Origin: an uncultured Bacteroidales bacterium
GTDB lineage: Bacteria > Bacteroidota > Bacteroidia > Bacteroidales > Marinilabiliaceae
Length of the DNA stretch: 64,000 bases
NCBI GenBank assembly: GCA_934699135.1
Contig: CAKUVM010000004.1
Coordinates: 25,756-89,755, forward strand
Reading direction: 5' to 3'
Both the position numbers and the translations under genes were made by a program. Shown here in pieces: positions 53,445-62,582 of this stretch (position 1 is its first letter; every line of letters starts with the position of its first letter). Under the pieces are notes generated by a model. It was not told where the DNA came from. It made no database searches and was given only the letters and a program-made list of their open reading frames with translations.

Positions 53445-56030
53445 CTAGAACGACTGTCCCATGACGAAGTGGAACTGGCTTCCGCCGGCGCCGTTGTAAC
53501 CCGCCACCTCGTCGAAGCCGTAGCCCCAGTCCATGCCGAGCAAGCCGAAGATGGGCAAGAAGATCCTGACGCCGACGCCGGCCGACCTCTTGAGGTCGAA
53601 TGGGCTATAGTCCTCAAACTTGCTCCAGCAGTTGCCCGCCTCGGCGAAGGCCAAGACGAAGACGGTGGCCTGCGGCTGGAGGGTTATGGGGTATCGCAAC
53701 TCCATGGTGTACTTGTTGTATATGTTGCCATCGTAGGAGTAGGACGAGGACGCGCGCGGGGTGAGTGAGGAGTTCTCGTAGCCGCGCAGGCCGATGGTCT
53801 CCTCTCCATAGGTGCTATATCCGCTCATACCGTCGCCACCCATGACGTATTTCTCGAAAGGCGACTTACGATATCTGTTGTAGTAGCCCAAGAAGCCCAT
53901 CTCGAACTTGCCCATAAGGATGAGCTTGCGGTTTGGCGTGAGCGGCTTGAACACCTGGCCCTTGAGACTCCACTTGTGATACTCAATGAAATTGTAGAGA
54001 ACCTTCTGGTTATCCTCGTTTCGCCAGTCGTGGCTGGAGAAAGCGGAATAGGGCGGCGTGAACTTGACGCCGATGGAGAAGTTGGATCCCGAGCGCGTGT
54101 AGATGGGGTTGTCTATTGAGTTTCGGGAGAGCGTCACGCCGAAAGCCAGGTTGTGGCTCTGGCCGTTTTGCATAAGGAAGTATTGCCAGTTGCGGAGGCG
54201 GTAGTGCTGGTATGAGACATCTAGGTAGAGCACAAACCAGTCGTCTGGCCATGTGAGCCTCTTGCCGAAGCCGACCGAGAAGCCGGACACTTTCCTATAT
54301 TGCTGAAGGCTGCTCTTGCTCGGGACAACCTGCTGCTCATTGGAGTAGCCGCTAGAGTAGCCGTTGTAGAAGTTGTTGTAGTAGCTTGAGCTGACGCCCG
54401 TCTGTGAAGAGTAGAACGCGGAGACGGTGAGGGAGTTAGGCCTCTTGCCTCCGAGCCACGGCTCCGTGAATGAGAACGAGAGAGACTTGAAATATTTGCC
54501 GTTGGCCTGAGCCTTGAGCGAGAGCTTCTGGCCGTCGCCCGTCGGGAGCGGGGAGTAGGCCTCCTTGTTGAATATGTTTTGGAGAGAGAAGTTGTTGAAT
54601 GAGACGCCAATGGAGCCCACGAACATGCCCGCGCCCCAGCCGCCGGAGAGCTCAATCTGATCATTGCTCTTCTCCTCCAGGTTGTAAACAATATCAACCG
54701 TCCCGTTGTCGTAGTTAGGCTGCGGCACTGGGTTGATGGTCTCTGGATTGAAATGTCCGAGTTGCGCAAGCTCACGCACGGTACGAATGAGTTCAGACTT
54801 GCTGAAGAGCTGGCCTGGCTTGGTGCGAATCTCACGGCGGATGACGTGCTCCTTGGTCTTGTCGTTGCCCTTGATAATCACCTCATTGATGGTGGCTTGC
54901 GAACCCTCCACAACTCTCATCTCCAAATCGATGGTGTCGCCCTCTACTTTGGACTCCACGGGAGTGATGTTTGAGAAGAGGTAGCCATTGTCCATATAGA
55001 GGTTATGAACGGCGTCATCGTCTTGGAAGAGTCGTTTGTCAAGTTTCTTGGTGTCGTAGATGTCGCCGCGTTTCATTCCGAGGACATGACTCAGGTACTC
55101 ACCAGTGTATATGCTGTTTCCCACCCAAGAGACGTCTCCAATGAAATATTGGTCGCCCTCCTCGATGTAGACGTCAATGTCCACCGTGTTGTCGTCATTG
55201 CGCTCCACGGTCTGCTTGACCACCTTGGCGTCATGATAACCATGCTCATTGTAGAAGTCGATCAAGGCCACGAGGTCTTTCTCATAGAGCTCCTTGACGA
55301 ACTTTTTGGTGCGGAAGAAGTTCATAAGGCCCTTCTGGTTGGTCTTCTTCATGGCCTTATTCAACTTCCGGTAGCTCATGACGTTATTGCCATGGAAGCG
55401 CAACTTCCTGACCTTCACCTTGTCTTTCTTATCCACCGTGATGTCAAGAATCACGTGGTTATCTTTTTCCCTGTCAGCCCTTTGGTTGACGGAGACCTCG
55501 ACGTTGTAGAAGCCTTTGCCCACAAAATAGTCCCTGACATATTTTTCGGCCCTCTTGACGAGGAAAGGCGTCACCTGCGCCTCCTCCATAATGGCCACTT
55601 TGTCATGAACGTCTTTTATGTCGCTCCTTTTCAGGCCAATGAAGTTAACCTTGCTCAACCTGGGCCTCTCCTTTAGCGCAATCTCAATGACGACGTGACC
55701 CTCAGCGGCATCCTTATAGAACATCTTGACATCTGAAAAGAGGCCATTGTTGAGGTATCGTTTGACGGACTGCGTTATCTCGTCTCCGGGGATGGCGACC
55801 TCCTGCCCCTTATGCAGGCCGGAGAGATTGACGAGGAGCTGCTGATCCATGTGCTGAATGCCGGAGACAACAATGTCGTCAATGATATACTTGCGGGCGA
55901 CACCCGAGTAAGACACTTTCTCCACCTTTTGGTCGGCAGAGTCAATTGCCGTGGTGTCAGACTGCGCCAAAGCCTGCCCGCAGGCCGCGAGGATGAGAAG
56001 ATATGTCGCCAGGAGAAGTTTTTTCAACAT
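53445..56030 (-). CDS. bamA: Outer membrane protein assembly factor BamA
   Basis: 861 residues, ATG at 56030. Central protein of beta-barrel insertion into the outer membrane. Signal peptide (to about ALAQ, 23), POTRA repeats at about 45-430 ('YIIDDIVVSGIQHMDQQLLV', 'KVNFIGLKRSDIKDVHDKVA'), then the 16-strand barrel with 'GGDGMSGYSTYGEETIGLRG' near lid loop L6 (VRGF-like element IGLRGYE) and an aromatic C-terminus 'FHFVMGQSF'. Flanked by uppS and three Skp genes, the usual envelope set. Confidence 0.96.
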   Translation of the reverse strand: MLKKLLLATYLLILAACGQALAQSDTTAIDSADQKVEKVSYSGVARKYIIDDIVVSGIQHMDQQLLVNLSGLHKGQEVAIPGDEITQSVKRYLNNGLFSDVKMFYKDAAEGHVVIEIALKERPRLSKVNFIGLKRSDIKDVHDKVAIMEEAQVTPFLVKRAEKYVRDYFVGKGFYNVEVSVNQRADREKDNHVILDITVDKKDKVKVRKLRFHGNNVMSYRKLNKAMKKTNQKGLMNFFRTKKFVKELYEKDLVALIDFYNEHGYHDAKVVKQTVERNDDNTVDIDVYIEEGDQYFIGDVSWVGNSIYTGEYLSHVLGMKRGDIYDTKKLDKRLFQDDDAVHNLYMDNGYLFSNITPVESKVEGDTIDLEMRVVEGSQATINEVIIKGNDKTKEHVIRREIRTKPGQLFSKSELIRTVRELAQLGHFNPETINPVPQPNYDNGTVDIVYNLEEKSNDQIELSGGWGAGMFVGSIGVSFNNFSLQNIFNKEAYSPLPTGDGQKLSLKAQANGKYFKSLSFSFTEPWLGGKRPNSLTVSAFYSSQTGVSSSYYNNFYNGYSSGYSNEQQVVPSKSSLQQYRKVSGFSVGFGKRLTWPDDWFVLYLDVSYQHYRLRNWQYFLMQNGQSHNLAFGVTLSRNSIDNPIYTRSGSNFSIGVKFTPPYSAFSSHDWRNEDNQKVLYNFIEYHKWSLKGQVFKPLTPNRKLILMGKFEMGFLGYYNRYRKSPFEKYVMGGDGMSGYSTYGEETIGLRGYENSSLTPRASSSYSYDGNIYNKYTMELRYPITLQPQATVFVLAFAEAGNCWSKFEDYSPFDLKRSAGVGVRIFLPIFGLLGMDWGYGFDEVAGYNGAGGSQFHFVMGQSF

Positions 56031-56092
56031 TGAATAGTTGTGTTGCGAATGTGGGATGAGGAGAGAAGTGCGCGTCGCTTAGCGTGGTGGTT

Positions 56093-56836
56093 TCATTTGG
56101 CCTCCACCTGCTCGCTCGTCTTGCCGAAACGGCGCTCGCGGTGCTGGTAGTCCACAATGGCCTTGTATAGCTGCTCTGCGTCGAAGTCCGGCCACAAGGT
56201 GTCAGTGAAATATAATTCAGAATAGGCCGCCTGCCAAAGGAGGAAGTTGCTTATGCGGAACTCGCCGCTTGTTCTGACGATGAGCTCGGGGTCGGGCATG
56301 AAGCTCGTGGGCAGATAGCTGGCGAAAACCTTGTCATCCACCTCTTGCGGGTCCACCTCGCCCCTCGCCGCAGCCTGCGCTATGGCTTTGGCAGCCTGCG
56401 CGATCTCCCATCGGCCACTGTAGCTAAGGGCCAGAACGAGCGTGAGGCCAGTGTTCGATTTCGTTTTCTCCACGCTGTCGTCCAGCTTCTTGCGGAGCGC
56501 GGGCGGAATGTTGCCGTCGCCCACCGTCATGAGGCGGACGTTGTTTTTCATAAGGTCGGCGATCTCGCCGTCTATGGTTGCGGACAAGAGCTTCATAAGG
56601 CCCTCGACCTCCGCGGCGGGACGACTCCAATTTTCAGTGGAGAAGACGAAAAGAGTAAGGAATTTGACTCCGACAGCCCCCGCGGCCTCTGTGACGCGGC
56701 GGACTGACCCTACGCCGAACTTGTGGCCGACGAGGCGAATGCTGCCCTGCTTTTTGGCCCATCGGCCGTTGCCATCCATAATGATGGCCACATGCCGAGG
56801 AACTCTGTCGAGGTCTATTTGCTCCCTATATGTCAT
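56093..56836 (-). CDS. uppS: Undecaprenyl diphosphate synthase
   Basis: 247 residues from the ATG at 56836 (MTYREQIDLDRVPRH); the longer reading to 56971 overlaps DUF6089 and is rejected. Condenses isopentenyl units to the C55 lipid carrier for peptidoglycan and O-antigen. Catalytic Asp21 in 'IIMDGNGRWAKKQG', 'FSTENWSRP' and the C-terminal 'RTSGEFRISNFLLWQAAYSE' are intact. 62 bases upstream of bamA. Confidence 0.96.
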   Translation of the reverse strand: MTYREQIDLDRVPRHVAIIMDGNGRWAKKQGSIRLVGHKFGVGSVRRVTEAAGAVGVKFLTLFVFSTENWSRPAAEVEGLMKLLSATIDGEIADLMKNNVRLMTVGDGNIPPALRKKLDDSVEKTKSNTGLTLVLALSYSGRWEIAQAAKAIAQAAARGEVDPQEVDDKVFASYLPTSFMPDPELIVRTSGEFRISNFLLWQAAYSELYFTDTLWPDFDAEQLYKAIVDYQHRERRFGKTSEQVEAK

Positions 56837-56877
56837 TTTTCCGGTAGGTCTAAGAAATGAAAAGACGCGCCAGAGCT

Positions 56878-57708
56878 CTACCTGCGCCTGCCGGGGTTGT
56901 AACCATCGTTGCAGACGAGCGAGCGCGGCCACATGCTGAACGTGAGCGAGACGCAAGCCGACGCGAACCAATCATTGTTATGCGTTGGCTTGTGCACCCC
57001 GTTCTTGTAGGGGTCGGACGGGTAGAACGTCTCACTGTAGTTGTCAATGCACTCCAACTGGTCGGTAAACGTCTTGTGGAACGTCCACTCCACGCCAAGG
57101 CGCACGAGCTTATTGAGTTTATACTTAACCCCAAAACCAAAAGGCAAAGATAATATAAATTGCCGTTTTTTGTCTTTGCCCAGGTAATGGGAGTAGGCCG
57201 TCATGCCGAGCCCCAGAGCCAGATATGGCGAGAAGCGCGTCTGCTCTTTTTTGAAGAAATGGTCGAAGCTCAAAAAATTGAACTCGCCATAGACCGAGAC
57301 GTCGAGAAGCCCGTTTTTGAAGCTCGTGTCTCCCGGCCTCAGCACCTCGGTCTGCCCCTCCTCAAACGAGCCGGCATGGTCATGAGGATAGGAGTAGATG
57401 TCGGGGCTGGACTCGTCATAACTGCCCGCGATGCCGAAATATCCCGCCACGGCCTTGAGCGCTATGCGATCCGAGACAATGTAGCGCGCAATGAAACCGG
57501 CGGCCGGGCGCGTGTCTTTGAACTGCCGCGAGGGGTTCATCTCTCCCAAGTAGTAGCTGCCGCCCGCCATGAGGCCGAACTCCAAACGATCCTGCGCAGC
57601 GGCGGAGGCGGCAAACGCCACCGCAATGGCGGCGCAAGACAGCAGGCGCGCAGCTACGCGCCGCCCGCACTCCGCGAATATTGCCAATATGTCTCTACCT
57701 GTCAGCAA
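56878..57708 (-). CDS. DUF6089 outer-membrane beta-barrel protein
   Basis: About 276 residues read from a TTG at 57708; TTG at 57687 is an alternative. There is no in-frame ATG between the upstream stop (57724-57726) and the mature domain, so the start is non-ATG. Signal peptide-like 'LLSCAAIAVAFAASAAAQ', then the DUF6089 barrel: 'LEFGLMAGGSYYLGEMNPS', 'SPYLALGLGMTAYSHYLG', ends 'NNDWFASACVSLTFSMW'. Part of the conserved nadK-DUF6089-uppS-bamA run; function unknown, likely tied to outer-membrane assembly. Confidence 0.78.
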   Translation of the reverse strand: MLTGRDILAIFAECGRRVAARLLSCAAIAVAFAASAAAQDRLEFGLMAGGSYYLGEMNPSRQFKDTRPAAGFIARYIVSDRIALKAVAGYFGIAGSYDESSPDIYSYPHDHAGSFEEGQTEVLRPGDTSFKNGLLDVSVYGEFNFLSFDHFFKKEQTRFSPYLALGLGMTAYSHYLGKDKKRQFILSLPFGFGVKYKLNKLVRLGVEWTFHKTFTDQLECIDNYSETFYPSDPYKNGVHKPTHNNDWFASACVSLTFSMWPRSLVCNDGYNPGRRR

Positions 57709-57734
57709 GATTTCAATTGACGACTATAAAAAAT

Positions 57735-58655
57735 CTACGAAAGGTGATCGGCCGGCCTCTTACCCGGCTCGTTGCGGGCATCGGCCCCCCACATGAGCTT
57801 CTCTCGCAATGTACGGAAAAAGGAGTAGCTTGCCAACTGGACTCGCTTGACACCGATGCTGGCCTTGGCGATGCGAAGCCTGCCACCGCTGGGCATAAGG
57901 TGCGTCTGGCCGTCGAACGAGGCCATGACGTTTGGCGCACGCCCGTCTACAAGGATGTGCAGCACCACGTCGTCCGGCAGCACGAGGGGGCGTATGGAGA
58001 GATTGTGCGGGGCCACGGGCGTGACGATGAGGTTATGCGACGTGGGAGCCACGATGGGGCCGCCAACGCTGAGCGAATAGGCCGTGGAGCCCGTGGAGGT
58101 GGAGACGATGAGGCCATCGGCCCAATAGGTGGCGAGGTAGTCGCCGTCTACATACGTGTCTAGCGTCAGCATGGACGAATTGTCGCACTTGGAGATGGCG
58201 AACTCGTTGATGGCGTAGCCTATGGGGTCGCGGTAACCATCGGCATACATGTTGATGACTGTCACGTCCGCGGTGCGATAGTTGCCCGTCAGAAGGTCGG
58301 CCACGGCCTTTTGCAACTGTCCCGGGGCCACATCGGAGAGGAAGCCGAGCCTGCCGCGGTTGACGCCCAAGACCGGCACGCCGGAGCCCATCACCATCTT
58401 GGCCGCGGCCAGGAACGTGCCGTCGCCGCCAACGCTCAGCAGGGCGGCGGAGCCGTGCACGGCGTTGAGCGAAGCCACCCTCTCGACATGGGCCACCTCG
58501 CGGAAGCCGGCCGATAGCATCTGGTCATAGAGGGACGCCCACACGCCCACGCGCGCCCCGGCAGCCACAAGGGCGCGGACAATGGTGGAGAAAGTGTCGG
58601 CCGACTGATAGTCGAAATGACGGCTGAAGATTGTGTAGAAAGGCTTGTCGCTCAC
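57735..58655 (-). CDS. nadK: NAD kinase
   Basis: 306 residues from a GTG at 58655 that overlaps the stop of the mpl gene (GTGA). Phosphorylates NAD to NADP. The GGDG motif is at 76-79 ('LLSVGGDGTFLAA'), followed by 'GINRGRLGFLS'-like 'GVNRGRLGFLSDV', 'YAINEFAI' and 'STSTGSTAYSLSVGGPIV'. Second gene of the mpl-nadK pair in the envelope run. Confidence 0.95.
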   Translation of the reverse strand: MSDKPFYTIFSRHFDYQSADTFSTIVRALVAAGARVGVWASLYDQMLSAGFREVAHVERVASLNAVHGSAALLSVGGDGTFLAAAKMVMGSGVPVLGVNRGRLGFLSDVAPGQLQKAVADLLTGNYRTADVTVINMYADGYRDPIGYAINEFAISKCDNSSMLTLDTYVDGDYLATYWADGLIVSTSTGSTAYSLSVGGPIVAPTSHNLIVTPVAPHNLSIRPLVLPDDVVLHILVDGRAPNVMASFDGQTHLMPSGGRLRIAKASIGVKRVQLASYSFFRTLREKLMWGADARNEPGKRPADHLS

Positions 58656-60082
58656 TGTTGACTACGTGTTATCTGGCCGCAAGGCGCATGGCCCAACAGG
58701 CGCGAGGCCAAAGCCTTGAGGTCGAGGCCGCCGAAGTTGCCCGACGTCATGAGCAACAAGACCGCGCCACACAGGTCAGAGGCCTCGAGCCTTGCCACGA
58801 CGTCTTGAGGCCTGGTGAAGACCGCGAGCCCCTTGTGGGCGAACGCGGCCTCGACATCGGCGGGCGAGAACTGCGCCAGACGCTTGTGGGCTATGACTTC
58901 AGGATTGAAATAGACAATGGCCTCATCGGCGGCGTCCATGGTGCCCGCATATTGGGGCAAGAAGTCGCGCGTGAGGCTGCTGAACGTGTGCAGCTCCATG
59001 CAAGCCACTATGCGTCGGCCCGGATATCGGCCACGGACGGCATTGATGGTGGCGCGGAGCTTAGAGGGCGAGTGTGCAAAGTCGAGATAGGCCACAGAGC
59101 CATCGGCCGCGCGGCACAACTCCTGGAGTCGCCTGGCGGCCCCGTCAAAAGAGGCTATGGCCTCGGCGAACTGTTTGTCGGTCACCCCCACCTCGCGGCA
59201 GGCCAGGAGCGCCGCGTTCATATTCTGCATATTATGGTCGCCGAAGACGGCCACTCTGACATCCTGACCGTCAATGGTGGCGAGAACCGCGTCGGCGTCG
59301 CCCACGCGCCATTTGAACCCATCGTAGGGCAAGACCTTGACACCCTGCGGATATGCCTCTGCGGCAATGGATCTGAGACGCTCGTCGGCGTGGCAGTAGA
59401 TGAGGCTTCCGCCGGGCATGACGGAGTGGGCGAACTTGCGGAACTGGTCAACGTAGCCATCGAATGTGGGGAAGACGTTGACGTGATCCCAAGCGATGCC
59501 GGTGATGACGGCCACATCGGGGTGGTAATGGAGAAATTTTGACGTGCGGTCAAGCGGCGAGGTGAGATACTCATCGCCCTCGAACACGGCCACCTTAGCC
59601 GTGTGGGAGAGACCCACCATGGTGTCAAAGCCCTCGACCTGCGCGCCGACCATATAGTCGAACTCCATGCCCGCGTGGCGGAGGACGTGCATAATCATGG
59701 CCGTGGTGGTGGTCTTGCCATGGCTGCCGCCCACCACTATGCGCTTCTCGCGCGCCGTCTGCTCATACAGATAGTCCGGGAAAGAGTATATCTTGAGACC
59801 CAGCTGGCGCGCCCTGACAAGTTCGGGATTGTCTTCCGTGGCGTGCATACCCAAGATTACCGCCTGTAGATCCGGCGTGATCCGCTCGGGATGCCACCCC
59901 GGCTCGGCGGGCAGGAGGCCGCGCGCGGCCAAGCGGCTGCGAGACGGCTCGAAGAACTCGTCATCGGACCCAGAGACGGCATAGCCCTTGGACTGGAGGG
60001 CTATGGCCAAATTGTGCATCACGGCACCCCCGATGGCTATGAAATGCACCTTGCCGAGGCTAGAAGTTTCAATATCTGTCAT
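58652..60082 (-). CDS. mpl: Mpl-type UDP-MurNAc:tripeptide ligase
   Basis: 476 residues, ATG at 60082. Recycles murein tripeptide onto UDP-MurNAc. Mur ligase P-loop 'GGSHGKTTTT' at about 118-127, Mpl-specific N-terminal 'HFIAIGGAVMHNLAIALQSK' and 'GSDDEFFEPS', central 'VAVFEGDEYLTSPLDRTSKF' and 'DFAHSPSKLRATINAV'. Distinguished from MurC by this pattern. Overlaps nadK by 4 bases and follows the flippase-like gene by 22. Confidence 0.9.
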   Translation of the reverse strand: MTDIETSSLGKVHFIAIGGAVMHNLAIALQSKGYAVSGSDDEFFEPSRSRLAARGLLPAEPGWHPERITPDLQAVILGMHATEDNPELVRARQLGLKIYSFPDYLYEQTAREKRIVVGGSHGKTTTTAMIMHVLRHAGMEFDYMVGAQVEGFDTMVGLSHTAKVAVFEGDEYLTSPLDRTSKFLHYHPDVAVITGIAWDHVNVFPTFDGYVDQFRKFAHSVMPGGSLIYCHADERLRSIAAEAYPQGVKVLPYDGFKWRVGDADAVLATIDGQDVRVAVFGDHNMQNMNAALLACREVGVTDKQFAEAIASFDGAARRLQELCRAADGSVAYLDFAHSPSKLRATINAVRGRYPGRRIVACMELHTFSSLTRDFLPQYAGTMDAADEAIVYFNPEVIAHKRLAQFSPADVEAAFAHKGLAVFTRPQDVVARLEASDLCGAVLLLMTSGNFGGLDLKALASRLLGHAPCGQITRSQQ

Positions 60083-60104
60083 TCAGATGAGCTAATGCGT
60101 TTTT

Positions 60105-61052
60105 TCATTTGTCTCCCGCCGCCTCAATGACGTCGGTCAGTTCCACCGACTGGTCGGGCTGCGGCATCGGGCTGCCGTCTATCCGCTCCGAGTGGATGGA
60201 GAAGGAGACACCCGGCAGCGAGCAGGCCAACGACACGGCATAGAAGAGCAAGCTGAGCGAGATGGCGCAGTTGGGCTCGACACCCAGATATTGCGAGCCG
60301 ATCATGAAAGCCACTTCTCGCGCCCCGACACCACCAATGGTGACAGGCACGGCCGAGGCTATGCTGCTGAGCAGGAAGAGAAACAGATAGTCTCCCAGCG
60401 ACCCCTCCGCGTCAAGGCCTTCCAAGATGGCCGCGGCCGTGAGCATCTGGAGTCCCTGCACAAGCAGCGAGACGGCCAGGGCCACAAGCGACGCGCCCGA
60501 CAGCCCCCTCTGCACGAGGCGGAAGAAAAGCCAATAGGCCCACACCCCGACGGGGATGAGAGCCAAGAGCCACAGTTGCAGCCCCCCCGCGCCCCGGAGG
60601 CCGACGCTCTCGGCGAGGCCGGGACGGAAAGCGGCATAGGCCACCGTGTAGACGCAGATGGCGGCGAGGCCGCTGAGCCTGTCGCCCAGCAGGGCCATGA
60701 CCACGGGCTTGACGCGGGTGCCGTAGCGGCGGTGGATCCAGTAGACCTTGTAGCCGTCTCCCCCCACCCCGCCGGGCAGGAAGAAGTTATAGAACATGCC
60801 CAGCCAGTAGAGCCTCATATTCACTGCCCAACCTATTTTCACAGGCACGGCCGATAGCATCCTCCTCACCCTCTCTGAGCTGACCGCCTGCGAGGTGGCG
60901 TAGACGACCACGGCCACGAGGAGCCACCACGCCCGCATGCGGCAAATGGTGGACCACGTGCCAGAGAAGTCGATCTTGGAGAAGACAAACGCCAAAGCCG
61001 CAGCTGAGACGCAGACCTTGAGAACCGTCTTGAGCGTCTTATTCACCTTCAT
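60105..61052 (-). CDS. Flippase-like (AglD/UPF0104, LPG synthase-type) membrane protein
   Basis: 315 residues, ATG at 61052. About eight membrane helices. Family signatures include 'GMFYNFFLPGGVGGDGYKVY', 'ALLGDRLSGLAAICVYTV' and 'VTIGGVGAREVAFMIGSQYL'. Related proteins flip lipid-linked sugars or carry the LPG synthase membrane module; the domain for lysyl transfer is absent, so a lipid-flipping role is inferred. The start overlaps the end of the C_GCAxxG_C_C gene by 14 bases. Confidence 0.88.
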   Translation of the reverse strand: MKVNKTLKTVLKVCVSAAALAFVFSKIDFSGTWSTICRMRAWWLLVAVVVYATSQAVSSERVRRMLSAVPVKIGWAVNMRLYWLGMFYNFFLPGGVGGDGYKVYWIHRRYGTRVKPVVMALLGDRLSGLAAICVYTVAYAAFRPGLAESVGLRGAGGLQLWLLALIPVGVWAYWLFFRLVQRGLSGASLVALAVSLLVQGLQMLTAAAILEGLDAEGSLGDYLFLFLLSSIASAVPVTIGGVGAREVAFMIGSQYLGVEPNCAISLSLLFYAVSLACSLPGVSFSIHSERIDGSPMPQPDQSVELTDVIEAAGDK

Positions 61053-61380
61053 TGGCCAGGCTTACCAAAATGTCATCGGCGGCGGAGACGCATTCGGGAC
61101 ATGGCACTCGCCCGCGGCCCTTGATGTCGGCGCAGGTGACGTAACCTCCCGTCTGCTCTTTGAAGAGCTCAAGGATGCGCCCCGCGCTGCCCGGCCGCGC
61201 TTGCATGGCGGCATAGAGCGCGCCACACACGCCACCAGGGGCCCTGCCCGTGCCGCACGCCGCGAAGCGCGCCAAAGCCTGTTCCGCGTCTAGCCCCATG
61301 AGCCCGCAATACTTGTAGGCCACGGCTTGCGCGCAGTTGTGACAATATGGGGGCGTGCGGAATGTATCTGTTGCCTTCAT
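61039..61380 (-). CDS. C_GCAxxG_C_C family protein
   Basis: 113 residues from the ATG at 61380 (MKATDTFRTPPY). Cysteine pattern: 'PYCHNCAQAVAYKYCGLMG', 'GTGRAPGGVCGALYAAMQ', then 'YVTCADI' and 'VPCPEC'. The family is a probable redox or metal protein with no proven reaction. The longer ORF begins with TTG inside the HD gene's end. Adjacent HD and flippase genes suggest only shared transcription. Confidence 0.87.
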   Translation of the reverse strand: MKATDTFRTPPYCHNCAQAVAYKYCGLMGLDAEQALARFAACGTGRAPGGVCGALYAAMQARPGSAGRILELFKEQTGGYVTCADIKGRGRVPCPECVSAADDILVSLANEGE

Positions 61381-61382
61381 TA

Positions 61383-61946
61383 TCAATCAATTTGCGGGAT
61401 GCGCAACATGGCATCCATCTCCAGAAAGCGGCGCGCCGAGTCGTCTCCATATTTGCTGACGGAGCGCAAGGCCTTGTCAAACGACTTCATCACGGTCAGA
61501 TGGTTTGTCTTGCTATAGAACTTGTCGGCATAGCAGACAATCTTCTCTTCGACAGAGACGGGAACCATGTCGCGGCGTGGCAGCGGGAGGTTGTTCCGCT
61601 CAATGTATTCGCGGGTGAGGCCGGAGCCTGTGTGACGCTCACAGACAAGCGCATGGCGCGGAAGACCCTCCTCATCCATCATTTGGCGGCCCATGACGCC
61701 GTGGCAGATATAGGGCAGATCGCCGCGGCAATCGATGTCTGGCGCGCTGGTGCGGACAATGCCCACATCGTGGAGCAGGGCCGCCTCGCGGACAAAAGCG
61801 ACGTCCGCCCCCAACTCAGGGTGGCCGTCGGCCACGGCCACGGCCAAGCCGGCCACGCAGCGACTGTGGGTGAGCAGGATGTCCCACAGGCGCGAGCCGC
61901 GGTCATAATATTTGGCAATGATGGCCTCTATCTGCTCGTCGGTCAT
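61383..61946 (-). CDS. HD-domain hydrolase
   Basis: 187 residues, ATG at 61946. HDIG-type domain with 'LLTHSRCVAGLAVAVADGHP', 'AALLHDVGIVRTSAPDI' and 'YICHGVMGRQMM', ending 'CYADKFYSKTNHL'. Metal-dependent phosphohydrolase family; substrate unknown. Six bases downstream of hisIE, so cotranscribed with histidine genes, but no known role in histidine synthesis. Confidence 0.9.
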   Translation of the reverse strand: MTDEQIEAIIAKYYDRGSRLWDILLTHSRCVAGLAVAVADGHPELGADVAFVREAALLHDVGIVRTSAPDIDCRGDLPYICHGVMGRQMMDEEGLPRHALVCERHTGSGLTREYIERNNLPLPRRDMVPVSVEEKIVCYADKFYSKTNHLTVMKSFDKALRSVSKYGDDSARRFLEMDAMLRIPQID

Positions 61947-61952
61947 AGCCTC

Positions 61953-62546
61953 CTAGTGATGACGCGCCTTGAGCTCTCGGGCCACGTCTTCGATACGGAA
62001 GCCCTTGTGGGTGAGCAGGACAATGAGGTGGTAGAGCACGTCGGCGCTCTCGTAGATGAAGTTCTCGTCATCGCCCGCCGTGGCGCCAATGACGCACTCC
62101 ACGGCCTCCTCGCCCAGCTTCTTGGCAATTTTGTTGGTGCCTTTGCGGAAGAGCGTGGTGGTGTAGCTGCCGTCGGGCATCTCTTGGTGGCGGCGGTCAA
62201 TGAAGTCTTGCAACTCCTTGAGGAACATGACATCGTCGGCTTCATTGACTTCGCCCCAACAGGTGTCGGCGCCAGTGTGGCACACTGGGCCGTCGGGGCG
62301 CGCCTTGATGAGCAGGGCGTCGTGGTCGCAATCTTCTGCAATGGAGACCACGTGGAGGAAGTTTCCGCTGGTCTCGCCCTTGGTCCACAGTTTCTGCCGG
62401 CTGCGGCTGAAAAAGGTGACCACGCCGTTGGCCTTGGTCTTGTCCAGGGCCTCCTGGTTCATATAGCCGAGCATGAGAACCTTCCCCGTGGTGGCGTCTT
62501 GTATGATTGCCGGGACGAGACCCGCCGAGTCTTTTGAAAAATCCAT
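61953..62546 (-). CDS. hisIE: Bifunctional PR-AMP cyclohydrolase / PR-ATP pyrophosphatase
   Basis: 197 residues, ATG at 62546. Steps 2 and 3 of histidine synthesis. The HisI half (1 to about 105) has 'TFFSRSRQKLWTKGETSGNF' and the zinc-type 'CHTGADTCWGE'; the HisE half (from about 108) has 'LGEEAVECVIGATAGDDENF' and 'YESADVLYHLIVLL'. 36 bases downstream of hisF. Fused form is usual in Bacteroidetes. Confidence 0.95.
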   Translation of the reverse strand: MDFSKDSAGLVPAIIQDATTGKVLMLGYMNQEALDKTKANGVVTFFSRSRQKLWTKGETSGNFLHVVSIAEDCDHDALLIKARPDGPVCHTGADTCWGEVNEADDVMFLKELQDFIDRRHQEMPDGSYTTTLFRKGTNKIAKKLGEEAVECVIGATAGDDENFIYESADVLYHLIVLLTHKGFRIEDVARELKARHH

Positions 62547-62582
62547 TGGTGTTATGGGTAAATGCGTTTATTGTCCTTAAAA

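Noticed and set aside
56837..56971. 45-residue N-terminal extension of uppS
   Set aside because: Overlaps the DUF6089 coding region and precedes the family's normal start.
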